Origin: Rhizodiscina lignyota
Lineage: Eukaryota; Ascomycota; Dothideomycetes; Aulographales; Rhizodiscinaceae
Direction of reading: 5' to 3'
DNA length: 64,000 bases
NCBI GenBank assembly: GCA_010015805.1
Contig: ML978124.1
Span: forward strand, 558,001 to 622,000
Part shown: positions 1 to 10,187 of the stretch, piece after piece
How the letters are laid out: the number at the start of each line of letters is the position of its first letter
Position numbering within the stretch: the first letter of the stretch is position 1
The notes under the pieces: model-generated
Databases searched by the model: none
The model's input: the letters and a program-made list of their open reading frames with translations, nothing else
Told to the model about the DNA's origin: nothing
Position numbers and translations under genes: made by a program

Positions 1-505
1 TTACGTACCAGGATAGTCACACAAACTAGCACTAAGGTTGTACCAGAGCCGCAAGATATCGAACTAATGGTTCTTGACATTGTGCACTTCGTATATTCAG
101 ATATGGCCTCGCTCGTCCGAACCTCAACGTTGGAATGGGTGGAGTTCAGATATTCATCACGTGAAAGCCAAGACTCGTCACTCGGTAGGTACCGGGGAAT
201 GACAGTCCGGGCCCGAGCTTTCGCCTCCCATTTTGAAAGCCTAGCAAAATTCTAGAAGTGCCAAAGCGCCTTTCTCCGTCGATTGGCCGAGCTTCAAAAG
301 AATTTCAGTTCTCCCTTTTAACCGCACATCCCCCTCATCCATCAACCGTCAGATACCCGTAGACTCGTACGCGCTGTTTCGACCTCGAATTTCAATAGAC
401 CATATTTCGTATACCCTTATAGATTCTCGTAGCGCAGGACAACGCGCCTCCTTTCCATTTTGCACTCAACCCGCGACTCCGGCCGCCATTGGCTCCTAGA
501 AAGAG
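1..505. other. 5' flank of the PRELI/Ups gene, no gene seen
   Basis: I see no supported coding gene here. It holds the promoter and leader of the PRELI-family gene that starts at 506. A TCACGTG (E-box-like) hexamer core lies at 157-163 and a CCAAT-type box (ATTGGCC) near 280. Short open frames on both strands look like chance. Confidence 0.6.
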
Positions 506-1138
506 ATGAAAGTTTTTTCGGCTTCAGATGAGTTCGACTACTCGTGGGAAGAAGTTTCCACAGCAAACTGGCGGAAGTACTGCCCTTGGAACGAGAAGAC
601 GCCACATGTACTTGCGGTCGACACGCTATCCAGAAATATAGACCCAGAGACTGGAATTGTAAGTTATCACTTGCCCATCGCGCAAGGTGGACAGTTTCTG
701 ACCATATCACCTCTACAGCTTCGGACTGAGCGACTGATTACATGTCAACAAACCGCACCCAAATGGCTTGCTCCCTTCGTTGGCGACGGCAGCTCTCATG
801 TCTATGAGGTGTCTTACTGCGATCCAAAGTCGAAGAAAGTCACTATGTGCTCGCAGAACATGACATGGTCTGATCTGATCAGCGTACAAGAAACTGTCGT
901 ATACAAACCCTTGGCAGCATCTCCAAACGGAAAGACCCAATTCCACCAGACAGCCAGAATTACAGCTCTATGTGGCGGATGGGATAGAATTAAAGCCAAG
1001 GTCGAACAAGCCACCGTCGATAGATTCGCACAAAATGCAGCGAGAGGAAAGGAGGGCTTCGAGATGGTTCTCGAAATGAGCAGGAGAGCGTTCGCCCAGG
1101 AGAGAGAAGAACAGGCCATGCAGAAGGCAAGGCTGTGA
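506..1138 (+). CDS. PRELI/MSF1-family mitochondrial phospholipid transfer protein (Ups2/SLMO-like)
   Basis: Two exons, 506-658 and 719-1138, joined by a 60-bp intron (gtaagt...ctacag), give about 190 aa. The intron is in frame, so an unspliced reading inserts 20 residues; removing it restores the family-typical run DPETGI-LRTERLIT. The whole protein is one PRELI/MSF1 domain: N-terminal FDYSWEEV, central TERLITCQQ and PKWL, then NMTW and FxQTARI. In yeast, Ups proteins pair with Mdm35 in the mitochondrial intermembrane space and move phosphatidic acid or phosphatidylserine between membranes. The N-terminus resembles Ups2/Ups3 (SLMO) more than Ups1, but I cannot settle which paralogue it is. 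The start at 506 is the first ATG of the domain, and the length fits the family. Confidence 0.9.
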   Translation: MKVFSASDEFDYSWEEVSTANWRKYCPWNEKTPHVLAVDTLSRNIDPETGIVSYHLPIAQGGQFLTISPLQLRTERLITCQQTAPKWLAPFVGDGSSHVYEVSYCDPKSKKVTMCSQNMTWSDLISVQETVVYKPLAASPNGKTQFHQTARITALCGGWDRIKAKVEQATVDRFAQNAARGKEGFEMVLEMSRRAFAQEREEQAMQKARL

Positions 1139-1725
1139 ATCAATGACGGTGGCCAAAGCTATCCTTCCGTTTGGCATCGACGAGTACGACGACTGACGCC
1201 TTCACCATAATCGACCATCCAACGATGTTCGACTTCTCATACGGCTTGAATGATATACCCTGATAGACTCTCGTTGCTGCTGCGTTGAAGCGTGTTTTAG
1301 GGCGTTTGATGGGTTTAGGGCGTTTTGAATTGGTTTAGAGAAAATCTGGCGCGAGCTTGTATCATCTAGGGGTGGGAAATCTCCTGTCTAATGATACCAC
1401 CGCTCGTTCTTAGAGAGCATCACCGGGTCGATTGTAATTTTAGATGGCAATAGATTTTAGAAGCACCCTTACTATCCACTACAGGAGATTGCAATATTCT
1501 ACCAACATTACATGCCTAGAGTTTCTGAAAGAGAGAAACCATTCGCGTAAATTGGCAGTTCATGTCCTTTACTGGGGGTAGGGGTAGGTTTGTATATTCA
1601 CCCCGGCGCTACGTAGCGCCCGCCAAGAACATTGTTCACGCCCACGTCCAAGTCGCGTTGCTCTGGCGCCCAAGAGCTTCCATCGATCATTTTCCAACCT
1701 CCCATTTTACACTCCAACTCTGACA
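1139..1725. other. Intergenic region, promoter of RTT106
   Basis: No gene seen. A 12-bp word, TTTAGGGCGTTT, occurs twice (near 1296 and 1314). A perfect 16-bp palindrome lies at 1605-1620, listed separately. The RTT106 leader lies at the right end. Confidence 0.6.
1605..1620. repeat. Perfect 16-bp palindrome in the RTT106 promoter
   Basis: GGCGCTACGTAGCGCC reads the same on both strands. It ends 105 bp before the RTT106 start codon. It could be a dimeric regulator site, but about one such palindrome is expected by chance in a window this size. Confidence 0.5.
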
Positions 1726-3230
1726 ATGAATCCGTCCACTCTACTCAACGACGCATTCGCGGAAAAGCCGATCTTAAAGCGACGACTCGAAGAATGCATG
1801 AGTAATTTACTCCCTGATCCCTTGTCGTTTGCCGCGCTCGCTAACGTGTAATTACAGGCGAAAGCCCTCAGTACGCCGACCTCGTGCTCAACATCTCCGC
1901 ATACGTCCTCGAGCTACGCCAGAATTTCTCTGCTCACGTCCTGACGGCAAACGAACCTGCCAACAAAAAGCGGAAACTCGACGATGCGCCCTCAACACAG
2001 ACAGCACGAACGGAAGGCTGGGCCGACCCTAGTGCAGAAGCCGCATATACTGCGCCAGATGTGTCTTTCTCGATTCCCCAGCGCAAGAAGCTCGGTCTGC
2101 AGATCGTCCGCGGCGTCAACGGCGGCATTAGAGCTATAGACTCGACTGGGAAAGTTGAGTTCGGTGTCGGTTGGAAAGATATCGAGCAAGTGTTCTGCCT
2201 TCCAGTTCCCGAAAAGCAGAAGCGTGCGTGGAACTACGTCGTCATTCCGCGCGGGAACGACGGGATCAATGCACCTCAGTCGGGCGCGAACATCCCAGAG
2301 CAGATAGTATGGACATATCAGGAGCTTTCTCCAAAAGAGGCTGCGGCGAATTCGGCGCCCCTGGAACCAGATCATACTGCTGGGCTGCTGGACCAACATT
2401 TATCTCCACTGGGAAAGTCTGTCATTATGCCGGAAGAGAAAGAGTTTGCGAGCGCAGTGCCCCAGAGTCATCGGAAGGGAGAGAAGGCATATCACGTCAA
2501 GGCATTCAGGGGCAGCAAAGAAGGCTATTTGTTCTTGTTGCCAACAGGAATATTGTGGGCGTTCAAGAAGCCATTGACGTTCTTTGGGTTTCCAAGTGTT
2601 GGGAGTATCAGCTACACGAGTGTGCTTCAGAGGACGTTCAATTTGGTCGTATCAACAAATCCAACCCAAGGGTCAGGAGAACAAGAAATAGAGTTTGGCA
2701 TGCTGGATCAGGCGGACTTTGCGGGCATAGATGCTTATGTCAAGGCTCATGGGCTGAACGATGCAAGTTTGGCAAAGCAGAGGGCAGCAAAGATTTATGG
2801 TGTCAACACTGATAAGTCGAAGAAGGCAGACGCCGAAGCGAATGGTACTGCTGATGCGAACGGCGAAGCGGCAGTCCAGGGAGGAGATGAGGAGATGACG
2901 GAGCTGCAGAAAGCCGAGCAGCAATTGGAGGACGAGGAGGACGAGGAGGAGGAAGATTATGATCCAGGCAGCGAGGGTGAAAGTGAGGGCGAGGGAGGAA
3001 GTAGCGAAGAAGATGATTATGGGCCGGGGGAAGAAGTCGAAGGAGATGAAGAGGTCGAAGGAGAGGATGGGGAGGAGGGTGAAGAGGAAGAGTATGATGA
3101 AGATGAAGAAGTAGAAGAAGCTGAGCTTGATGAACCCCCGGCGCAGCAGAGCCATTCGGGATTTCCCACAGTCAACGGCCGGGGACATGGCCGTGAAGAA
3201 CCGGATGAACCTGAAGATGGGTTTTTGTAA
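1726..3230 (+). CDS. RTT106: Histone chaperone Rtt106
   Basis: Exon 1 (1726-1801) and exon 2 (1858-3230) flank a 56-bp intron (gtaatt...attacag, branch site CTAAC) and encode about 482 aa. The N-terminal third matches fungal Rtt106 (MNPSTLL start, alpha-helical dimerisation part). The middle has the double pleckstrin-like fold, with the hallmark runs YLFLLPTGILWAFKKPL and SYTSVLQRTFNLV. The last ~110 residues are almost all Asp/Glu, the usual acidic tail of histone chaperones. Rtt106 binds H3-H4 acetylated at H3K56 and works in replication-coupled nucleosome assembly and heterochromatin silencing. The start is fixed by exon 1: without it the protein would lack the first ~50 residues. Acidic codons dominate from about 2880 on. 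Confidence 0.93.
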
Positions 3231-4152
3231 AGCTGAGAAGCACAAGGTCTGGAGGTCTTTTTGCTTCTGTGGTTCCTAGATGAGGGCTACGGCGGAAACT
3301 CCAAGTCGGACAGTGTGTCTCCTCTCCACGTACTTTTCCAATATTTGTTCAGCGGTCAGGAAGCTTGGAAAGAATACGATGTGCATAAGAGCAACAGGGG
3401 TTATAACAATAGGACCGTTGCTAGATGATACATGTCGAATGAACTCTTAGTTACTGACGCGAAAGGATCCGGATCACATCCACAAAAGCGGACGAGAAAG
3501 AGACGCCAGTCCCCTTGGCTATGCCAGAGTTCCCTGCGTCGCCTTCCCCGACTAAGTCAACACTAGATACACACTGCAGGATTTAGCAGCTGCATCACCT
3601 TGGCCAATGATCGCTAGAACCTTCGCGGAAGCGCTCATGAGGTCCGACTTGCCCTAGTCGAGCCCTTGGTGTGGCGCTGGAGCAGCCACGGCACGATGCA
3701 GCTGCTGGAGAGGCGCGCCATGTCTATTCGGAAACTCACAGCGAGGAGCTGCTTTCTCCTCGCAGTTTGCAGGATCCTTGACATCATAGGGTGACCACTG
3801 TGATACACCATGGAAAGCCTTCGTATGCGAGTAGCCGTGGATGATGCGGCATCCTTGCAGTCAGATTTGACATGGCGGCGTTCTCTCAAGACCTGGAGCT
3901 GCAAGTTCCCGCTAATGCAGAGACGAGCGGCAGAACACAGCCCAAGATTGGTGGATGCGTATGTGCGCTTATCGCGCTATTCATGCGGTGTAACGAATGG
4001 GATAACACCATGCACGAGTTGCGGCAAAGACCTTTCGAACAAGGAGTCCCTTTCATTTCGAAATAGTAACGAGCCCTAGATTCCAAATCGTCGGTATCCT
4101 CCCCACCCTATCAAAACGGAGTGGTTATTGTGATTGCGTTGACCGCCTCAGC
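3231..4152. other. Intergenic region, nothing recognised
   Basis: About 920 bp lie between the 3' ends of RTT106 and the minus-strand small ORF. Open frames of 60-90 codons on both strands overlap one another and show no family features, so I treat them as chance. Confidence 0.5.
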
Positions 4153-4671
4153 TCAGGCAAGCCACGACACATTCAGTCTCAAGTATTTGTGGAGAGCCGA
4201 ACTCGATCCGCTACCATCCACCAAATCCGCGAAGAAATATGGACCAAACTTTCCTTCTGCAGCATCCTGCTGAACACGGTAGAGGGCGATATGGTCGTCG
4301 CAGACGAAGAAGTATGGCTCGAAATCTGTCCTGTAGACAAGGAGGGTTCCCGCGGCTTCGTTTGCAGCGACGTGGATCGCATCTTCATCTGCTGCTGACG
4401 ATCGAACAATTCCAGTCATCATGACTCTGCCATCGAACCGCCGTCGGAGGATGATAGAAGGACGAAGTAGCTGCTGCTCAGCCGCTTTATGTTCATCGTC
4501 TTCTCCTTGGGCTCGGTAGATGGCAACCTCCAACTCCTCTGAAACTTGGTCACGCAATTGCTGTGCCCAGTATTCCAGTCGATCCTCGACTTCCCTGGCG
4601 GTTGGCTGCTCTCCCAACATGGGCGCTGTGGGTTGGTGAGAAGGGTTGTTCTCTGCGTGTCCCTCTGCCAT
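4153..4671 (-). CDS. Small hypothetical protein, 172 aa
   Basis: I do not recognise this protein. It is an uninterrupted 172-codon frame starting at a real ATG (4671). The N-terminal ~75 residues look helical and charged, with a Glu/Gln-rich stretch (REVEDRLEYWAQQL). A basic patch (ILRRRFDGR) follows, then an aromatic C-terminal half with DFEPYFFVCDD and FGPYFFADLVDG. No signal peptide or membrane segment is evident. The internal near-repeat (PYFFVCDD / PYFFADLVD) and its length favour a real gene, and no opposing frame of similar length exists. An additional spliced 5' exon is possible. Confidence 0.42.
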   Translation of the reverse strand: MAEGHAENNPSHQPTAPMLGEQPTAREVEDRLEYWAQQLRDQVSEELEVAIYRAQGEDDEHKAAEQQLLRPSIILRRRFDGRVMMTGIVRSSAADEDAIHVAANEAAGTLLVYRTDFEPYFFVCDDHIALYRVQQDAAEGKFGPYFFADLVDGSGSSSALHKYLRLNVSWLA

Positions 4672-6269
4672 GTTGTATGAACCTGAAGGGAAACCGTTAG
4701 CGAGACCGGAATGTGGCGCTGCGATGCCTTACCAACAACGGCTCAATGCGTAATGATAGCTTTGTTGGAGTCCAAAGTTGATGTTTCCTATTTGATATAA
4801 CAGTAGCCCAAGATCAAAATCCACAGGTTCCTCATGGACAGAGCTGCAGAGCATGACTTTATACCATTAAAGCAAAGTTGGAAAGTAACACAAGAAGGAA
4901 GATGTAGGCACGTAGCCGACTAATTCTGGAGACAAACGAAAAGGGCGACAAGAAGGTAGCTGCTTAGTTGCACAAGCGTGTCTTTGTTGAAGCCGTATCT
5001 CCATGCATTCCCTTTAGTGGCTGCCACTTGGAGGTGCAGAAGAGCACGGAAACATGCCGGAAACCAGATGACGGTGAGAATGGGCCGGCGACTGAAGTGA
5101 GCAGAGATGGCATAGATTAGATGTGACTGCTCACCTCTCTCCAAGAAGACGGAATGGCAAAACTACCTACCTAGCCGATGGGGGAAACATCTTGTCCGAT
5201 GAGACGGCTTGGAACACATCCAATACTTCACAAGACCAACGTGTTGGGCCCCGAGCCTAGCGATGTGTGAGTCGGCAGCCGTTCTCGTTCAAGCCAAGCC
5301 AAGCATGCGCAGGAACTGTGGAGTGTAGGATTCGAGTCTGCCAAGTAGACGGTTCATTTGAAGGCGGACTGCAAGGGAGACGGGACACGGTGCTTCCCAG
5401 ACATACCATCGATAGATTTGGCGCAGAATTGGAAGGCTTCCCTTTCGACAGTTTTGGGCATCATCTGCCTGAGCGGTATTACAGCCAGCCTCTAGAATGG
5501 TCCATATGCAAGGCGAAAAGGGCTCGTTGTCCATATTCGCCGCTCTGCGGATGGTTGCGAGATTTCATGTATGACGGTGGACTGACGTCGCAACACTTTT
5601 TTCATCATCTTTTGGCAGCGAATTATTGAGTGCCAGGTGGTGCTCAGCATATAGCTTAAACGCCGAAGCAGTGAATGTATAAGGAGATGTAGAAACTATT
5701 AGAAGAATTGGAAGGTGCTTTGTACAGAGGCAAACGATCTCGATGAGAGGTGAAGGAGAAAGTTACGGCTAGGACAACCTCAAACTAGTCTATTTTTGGA
5801 TCGCAGATTCATCTGATAAATTTCGGCGCTGTGTCCCAGACATTTTGCAGAGTCGAATGACTGGAGCATTGCGCTCTTAGAGGTGTGGGTAGTCCAGGTC
5901 GAAATCAAAACTGGGATTTAAAGGTTGTGCAATTGGTAAACGTGTACATGAATAATACTCTCTATGTGAGGTGTGGTAAGTAGTTGAAATGCTGCGCGAA
6001 GAACGAGAAACAGCCCCAATGCAGATATGAATCACTATGCAAATAGCAAAAATAACCTCGATTCCCACTCAACTGCTCTTTTTCAAACGGTCTATACACT
6101 CTAACAGTTCAATTCCAACAGTGTCTCTCACAAATGGGCGCACGTTTACATAGTCGTAGGGTTAGGGTTAGGGTTCATGATAAAAGCTCTCGCTCTCTTC
6201 GAAATGATTACTCGCCATACCATCGAACATGCATAATCTTCTCGGAGAGCGTTATGCTGAACGACTACC
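4672..6269. other. Intergenic region of 1.6 kb
   Basis: This region separates the divergent hypothetical ORF and POP3. I found no supported gene; frames of 60-120 codons lack family features. It contains an interstitial telomere-like repeat at 6157-6175, close to POP3. Confidence 0.5.
6157..6175 (+). repeat. Interstitial telomere-like repeat (TTAGGG)n
   Basis: TAGGGTTAGGGTTAGGGTT is about three units of the fungal telomere repeat TTAGGG. It lies ~95 bp upstream of the POP3 start codon. It may be a Tbf1/Reb1-like factor site in a promoter or a scar of break repair. The window shows no other sign of a chromosome end. Confidence 0.85.
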
Positions 6270-7149
6270 ATGTCCAAGGGCAAACCCATTTTCACAGTTG
6301 GCTCGCCGTACACGGCACCATCTTGGTAAGATATCATATCGTGCATCTTCCGCCTCCGCTAACTCTGCCGAAGGCCGCACTTGAAGCCTGATGAACAAGG
6401 AGCGATCGTAGATTTGCTTTGCAGGTTAGTGGATATTCCCTCTACTTAAATGTATAGTCGTAATATATTGATAAGACGTTTCACTTCTTCTCAAGAATCC
6501 AATATTTACATGACACTGGCACTGGTGGTGAATAGTGCTAACATGCATCAGCGTCCTCTCCCCAATTGGTCACCACAGAGTCACCAACACGCACCCTTCG
6601 AAGGGGAAACGTCAGAAGAAGCGCAAAAGGGACTCAGCATCAGATGAAAGCATACCCGATGCAAACTTAACGGAAACACGAGAGCCCGGTATCGCAAATT
6701 TTGTGACCGTCGGGCTCAATTCTACATCAAGACATCTTGAAGCTCTCTCTGCTCCTCTCAAGGATCAGACCAAGCAGACTAGCGAAGTTGTGCAATCTGA
6801 ATACCGACCGCCCTTGAGCGCCATATTTCTTCCCAAGGCTCGCAACGATATGATATACGCTCACCTGCCGCTCTTGGCGCAAACTGCCTCCTCCGCTCAA
6901 AATCTGCCGGCACATTCTGCAACTAGACTCGTGCCACTCGACTCAAAGCACGAGCAGAAACTTGCCTCTTCTCTTGGTCTACCCAGAGCTGGCGTGGTTG
7001 GCCTCATGGAAGGTGCTCCCGGGACCGATGCGTTGATAGAGTATGTCCGCAGCAAGGTTGAGCCGATCGATGTGCCATGGCTTAGAGAAGCTGCGGAAGC
7101 AAAGTATATGGGGCTAAAAGTGGATGCGGTGGAGGTCAAGAAAGGTTGA
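6270..7149 (+). CDS. POP3: RNase P / RNase MRP subunit Pop3
   Basis: Three exons: 6270-6325, 6374-6424 and 6552-7149. They encode about 234 aa. Intron 1 (48 bp) has a CTAAC branch site at 6359-6363; intron 2 is 127 bp with GCTAAC before its acceptor. The short middle exon (51 bp) is supported by family logic: joined, the sequence reads PSWPHLKPDEQ, then DLLCSVLSPIGHHR, then a lysine-rich PSKGKRQKKRKR, the order seen in fungal Pop3. Pop3 is a small basic protein of the nuclear RNase P and MRP ribonucleoproteins, acting in 5' tRNA processing and pre-rRNA cleavage. The start at 6270 sits in good context (ACCATG). Without the two upstream exons the protein would lose its conserved N-terminus. Confidence 0.85.
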
Positions 7150-7467
7150 ATACCATCCTGCCGGTCATTCATGCGCCCTGATACCAGATGGATGATTGGC
7201 CCTTCATGCAAGCCACTGCAGCTCCCGGGTCACGCGACAAGTGGGCTTGATAGGAGCAGTTCAGACATCGAATCGCTTCTGGAGTGGCTCTGTGGTGATA
7301 TGCGTCGGCATGGAAGAAAGGGCCGTACAGAGTATTTAATCCGAGGACGAGCAAGGACGGAGAGTTCTTGAGCTTTACGACTCGTCGCATTGCCTACACT
7401 TCTTAACCGTTCAAGATGCAATGCAACGCAATGCCAGTTCGTCATGTCCTCGTAAATGCAGCAAATC
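7150..7467. other. Convergent 3' intergenic region
   Basis: This is a 318-bp gap between the converging ends of POP3 (+) and the SRP72 gene (-). It presumably holds both polyadenylation regions. I see no other feature. Confidence 0.55.
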
Positions 7468-9488
7468 TCAACGCTTGCCTTTCTTTCCCTTCTTCTTCTG
7501 CCCACCTCCACCTCCGCCGCCTCCGCCACCACTGCTCGGTGCGGGCTTCGCCTCCTCCACAATCCCACCTTGGGTTCCACCTGCCATCCTTCCTTTTCCT
7601 TTTCTCCCTTTGGGCCGATAGTAGCTCCTGTCCCTCATCGGCAGCCACCGTTCTGGATCCATGTCCTTCCCCTCCACAAAATCCTTCGGTGTCCTTTTCG
7701 CCGTCAACTTGCGCTTCTTCTTCACAGGTTCTTCCCTTTTGCCCTCCTTTGCGGCCTTCTCCGCCGGGCGCTTGACTGCTACGTTGGATGGGAGCGGTAA
7801 GGCAGCAACTCCAGCATTTTCCAACGCGGCAGCGTCAATTCCGGCAACGAGACGAGAAGCAGCCGGTAGAGCATCAGCCTCGGAGCCATCAGAGCCTGAC
7901 GGGTGAGAAGCTATCATGCCTGCGAGTGCGGCTGGATCGGACGGTTGTGTATCATGTAGTTCTGTAAAGATCGCTCTTGAAGCTTCAATGTCCGTGGCAT
8001 TGGCGCTGTTGAGCAGTTCCGTACCAGCGGCTTTCAGAAGCGATAGAACGCCACTTGAACCACCTTTGTCCGACCTTGATTTGAACTTCTCTCGCCAGTA
8101 AGCCGCTGCTTTCGCAAGCTCCTGTTTCACGTGCGCACGTCGTGACTGCGATGAATACAGTGATACCAACGTCCCTACCAGACCAGGTGCGAAGCGCACG
8201 TCCTGATCAGCTGGAGTGGACGACTGCTCGAGGCGCGAAAGGAATGACTCCAGCAGGCTAATCGCAGATCCATGGTTGTTTGTGAGGACGTAGAGTTGAA
8301 CCACCATAAGGAGAAGACCAATATCGTTCGATCGCTTCTCAAGCAGTGGCAATATGGCCTTGATCCCGGCTTTTCCAGTGGCACCTTCGGCAGTCGCTGC
8401 TGCGTTGATGACGGATATAGAATTTATGGCTGGAGATATGGTGGCCGAGGGATTTGTTGAGAGGTAGTTGCTGGTTGATTTGGCGACGCCGTTAAGCTTT
8501 AGAGAGAGAAGGTCAAGGACGTAGCTATCCTGTTTGAGAACCAGAGATTGGTAGTCGAACGGCTGATCAGACTTTGGGAAATTCGGCACTGAATGGAAGA
8601 GGCGGTGCGATAGATATGGATTTGCTGGGGAAATGGACGTTGTAAGGCCATTTACTTGCGCGATGTGTCTCGTAGAAATATCGGGAATGCTGGAGCAAAA
8701 TCAGTATATCATTACCCAAGAACCGCGGTGACATACTCAGATGAAGAAATCTCTGATGACAGTTTCTCTGCCTCCTCCAGCCTGCCCTGTCTGACGAGAA
8801 CGAAGACATGTTGAACCATAATCGGCAGTAGCTCAGCCTTCTTTTCTTCGTCTGACAGCTCATCCGAGGCATTGCATAAATCTTTCGCCCTCCGCAGTAG
8901 CACTTCCCCTTGCGCCAGCTCTCCCCTCGCAATACTTCCACACGCCGCATTATACGCTGTCTCGAACGCCTCCAGATCCTCCCTTCCAGGCTTCTTCTGC
9001 GTCACCAAGTGGCCTTGGCCCTTCCACTCCAATTGTGCGTCTACAGCGCCACTATTGATCCTAAGATCATTCTCTTCATGCTGTGCCTCTCTTATTCTGT
9101 TCCTCAGTTCCACATAAACCTGCTTCGCCTGCTCGAACTCTTCAAGACGGTAGGACGTTTGTGCCAACACATAAAGCAGGCCTCTGTCGCCTGTCTCAAG
9201 GCCTTCCCGCGCGACGTTGATAGCATCCTCCCAGTTCCCAGACTTGTACAGCGCATATGCCCATTCAATCTGTGAAGCCTCCTTCAGCTTATCGCCACCC
9301 TCTTCGAGCGCACGCAGTGCATCGTCGAATCTGTCAAGTTTGAGGAGCGCGACGACGCGGACATGCTGAGCTTGAAGATCGGACTTGGACTTCCGTAGCG
9401 ATGCATTGGCAGCTTTCAGAATCTCTTCGTGATCGACGATATCAGCGTGTGCGAGGAGGGAGGACAGGGTCGGTGCGCCAGATGACAT
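7468..9488 (-). CDS. SRP72: Signal recognition particle subunit SRP72
   Basis: Minus strand, exons 9488-8737 and 8689-7468, with a 47-bp intron (gtatgt...ctccag), give about 657 aa. The N-terminal two thirds is a TPR-like helical repeat array (ALLKLDRFDDALRAL, WAYALYKSGNWEDAI, YVLAQTSYRLEEFEQA). Across the splice, NPYLSHRLFHSVP appears, which is typical of SRP72. The C-terminus has the RNA-binding signature DPERWLPMRDRSYYRPKG, a basic linker, a run of about ten glycines and a lysine-rich end. SRP72 and SRP68 bind SRP RNA and help target secretory ribosomes to the ER. The start is the ATG at 9488; a longer frame upstream has no support. Confidence 0.93.
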
Positions 9489-10187
9489 GGTGGATGGAGC
9501 ACGCGATATGAAAATCGCCGAGACGAAGGAGGAGAACACAGGATGTGTAGACAGACTGCCTATCTCGGTGCCATGGAGGGAATAAGATGACCTCCTATGA
9601 GTTACAGGTGCTAGGAGCTGATGAAGGGGTTAGTATTCTTCTTGTTTGGTCGCATCGAAAGCGTGACGTTCGAATTTCTGTGGTTTGTGTGGGGTTTGAA
9701 CGTCGCTGGTGGAAGATCAAAGTTTTCTCTGTGGGACATTTTCCTTAAAGTTCACTACAAACATGAAATTAATTTTCCAACTAATATTTCAATCGCATCA
9801 CTATAGAGATCAGCATTCATTAGAAGGAAAGCTTGGAGATTTGGATTCAAATATCTCATTTTTGTGCGAATAAACTGCTTCAGAACGTCAAATCCAGACC
9901 CGTTCTAGCTGAACTCAATTGATTGGCTCACTACAGTATTAGAAACTTAATCACTAAACCCGCTGAACGCCTCTAATAGGGAAATACACATTTTGGATCT
10001 GACTTACATATCCATTTTGCCCCGCTCGTGGGCCTTTCGGGATGTCGTGATCGCCAGCTTCATCCGAATTTGTAATCATCGCCGTTTTCATATATGCCTC
10101 GTGAGTATAAGAAAGAAGTCTCCTTGCTACAGAACAAGCCTATTAGTGTCCATTGACATACCTCAATCTTCGATTAGCAGAAATACC
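9489..10187. other. Divergent promoter region, AT-rich
   Basis: About 700 bp lie between the SRP72 start (-) and the monooxygenase start (+). The right half is AT-rich. A possible 5'-UTR intron of the monooxygenase (gtgagt near 10100, attagcag ending at 10180) can be seen but not proved. No gene recognised. Confidence 0.45.

Noticed and set aside
5315-5345. tRNA-like GGATTCGAGTC word
   Set aside because: It resembles a T-arm loop, but no acceptor stem, D-arm or anticodon arm could be fitted around it.
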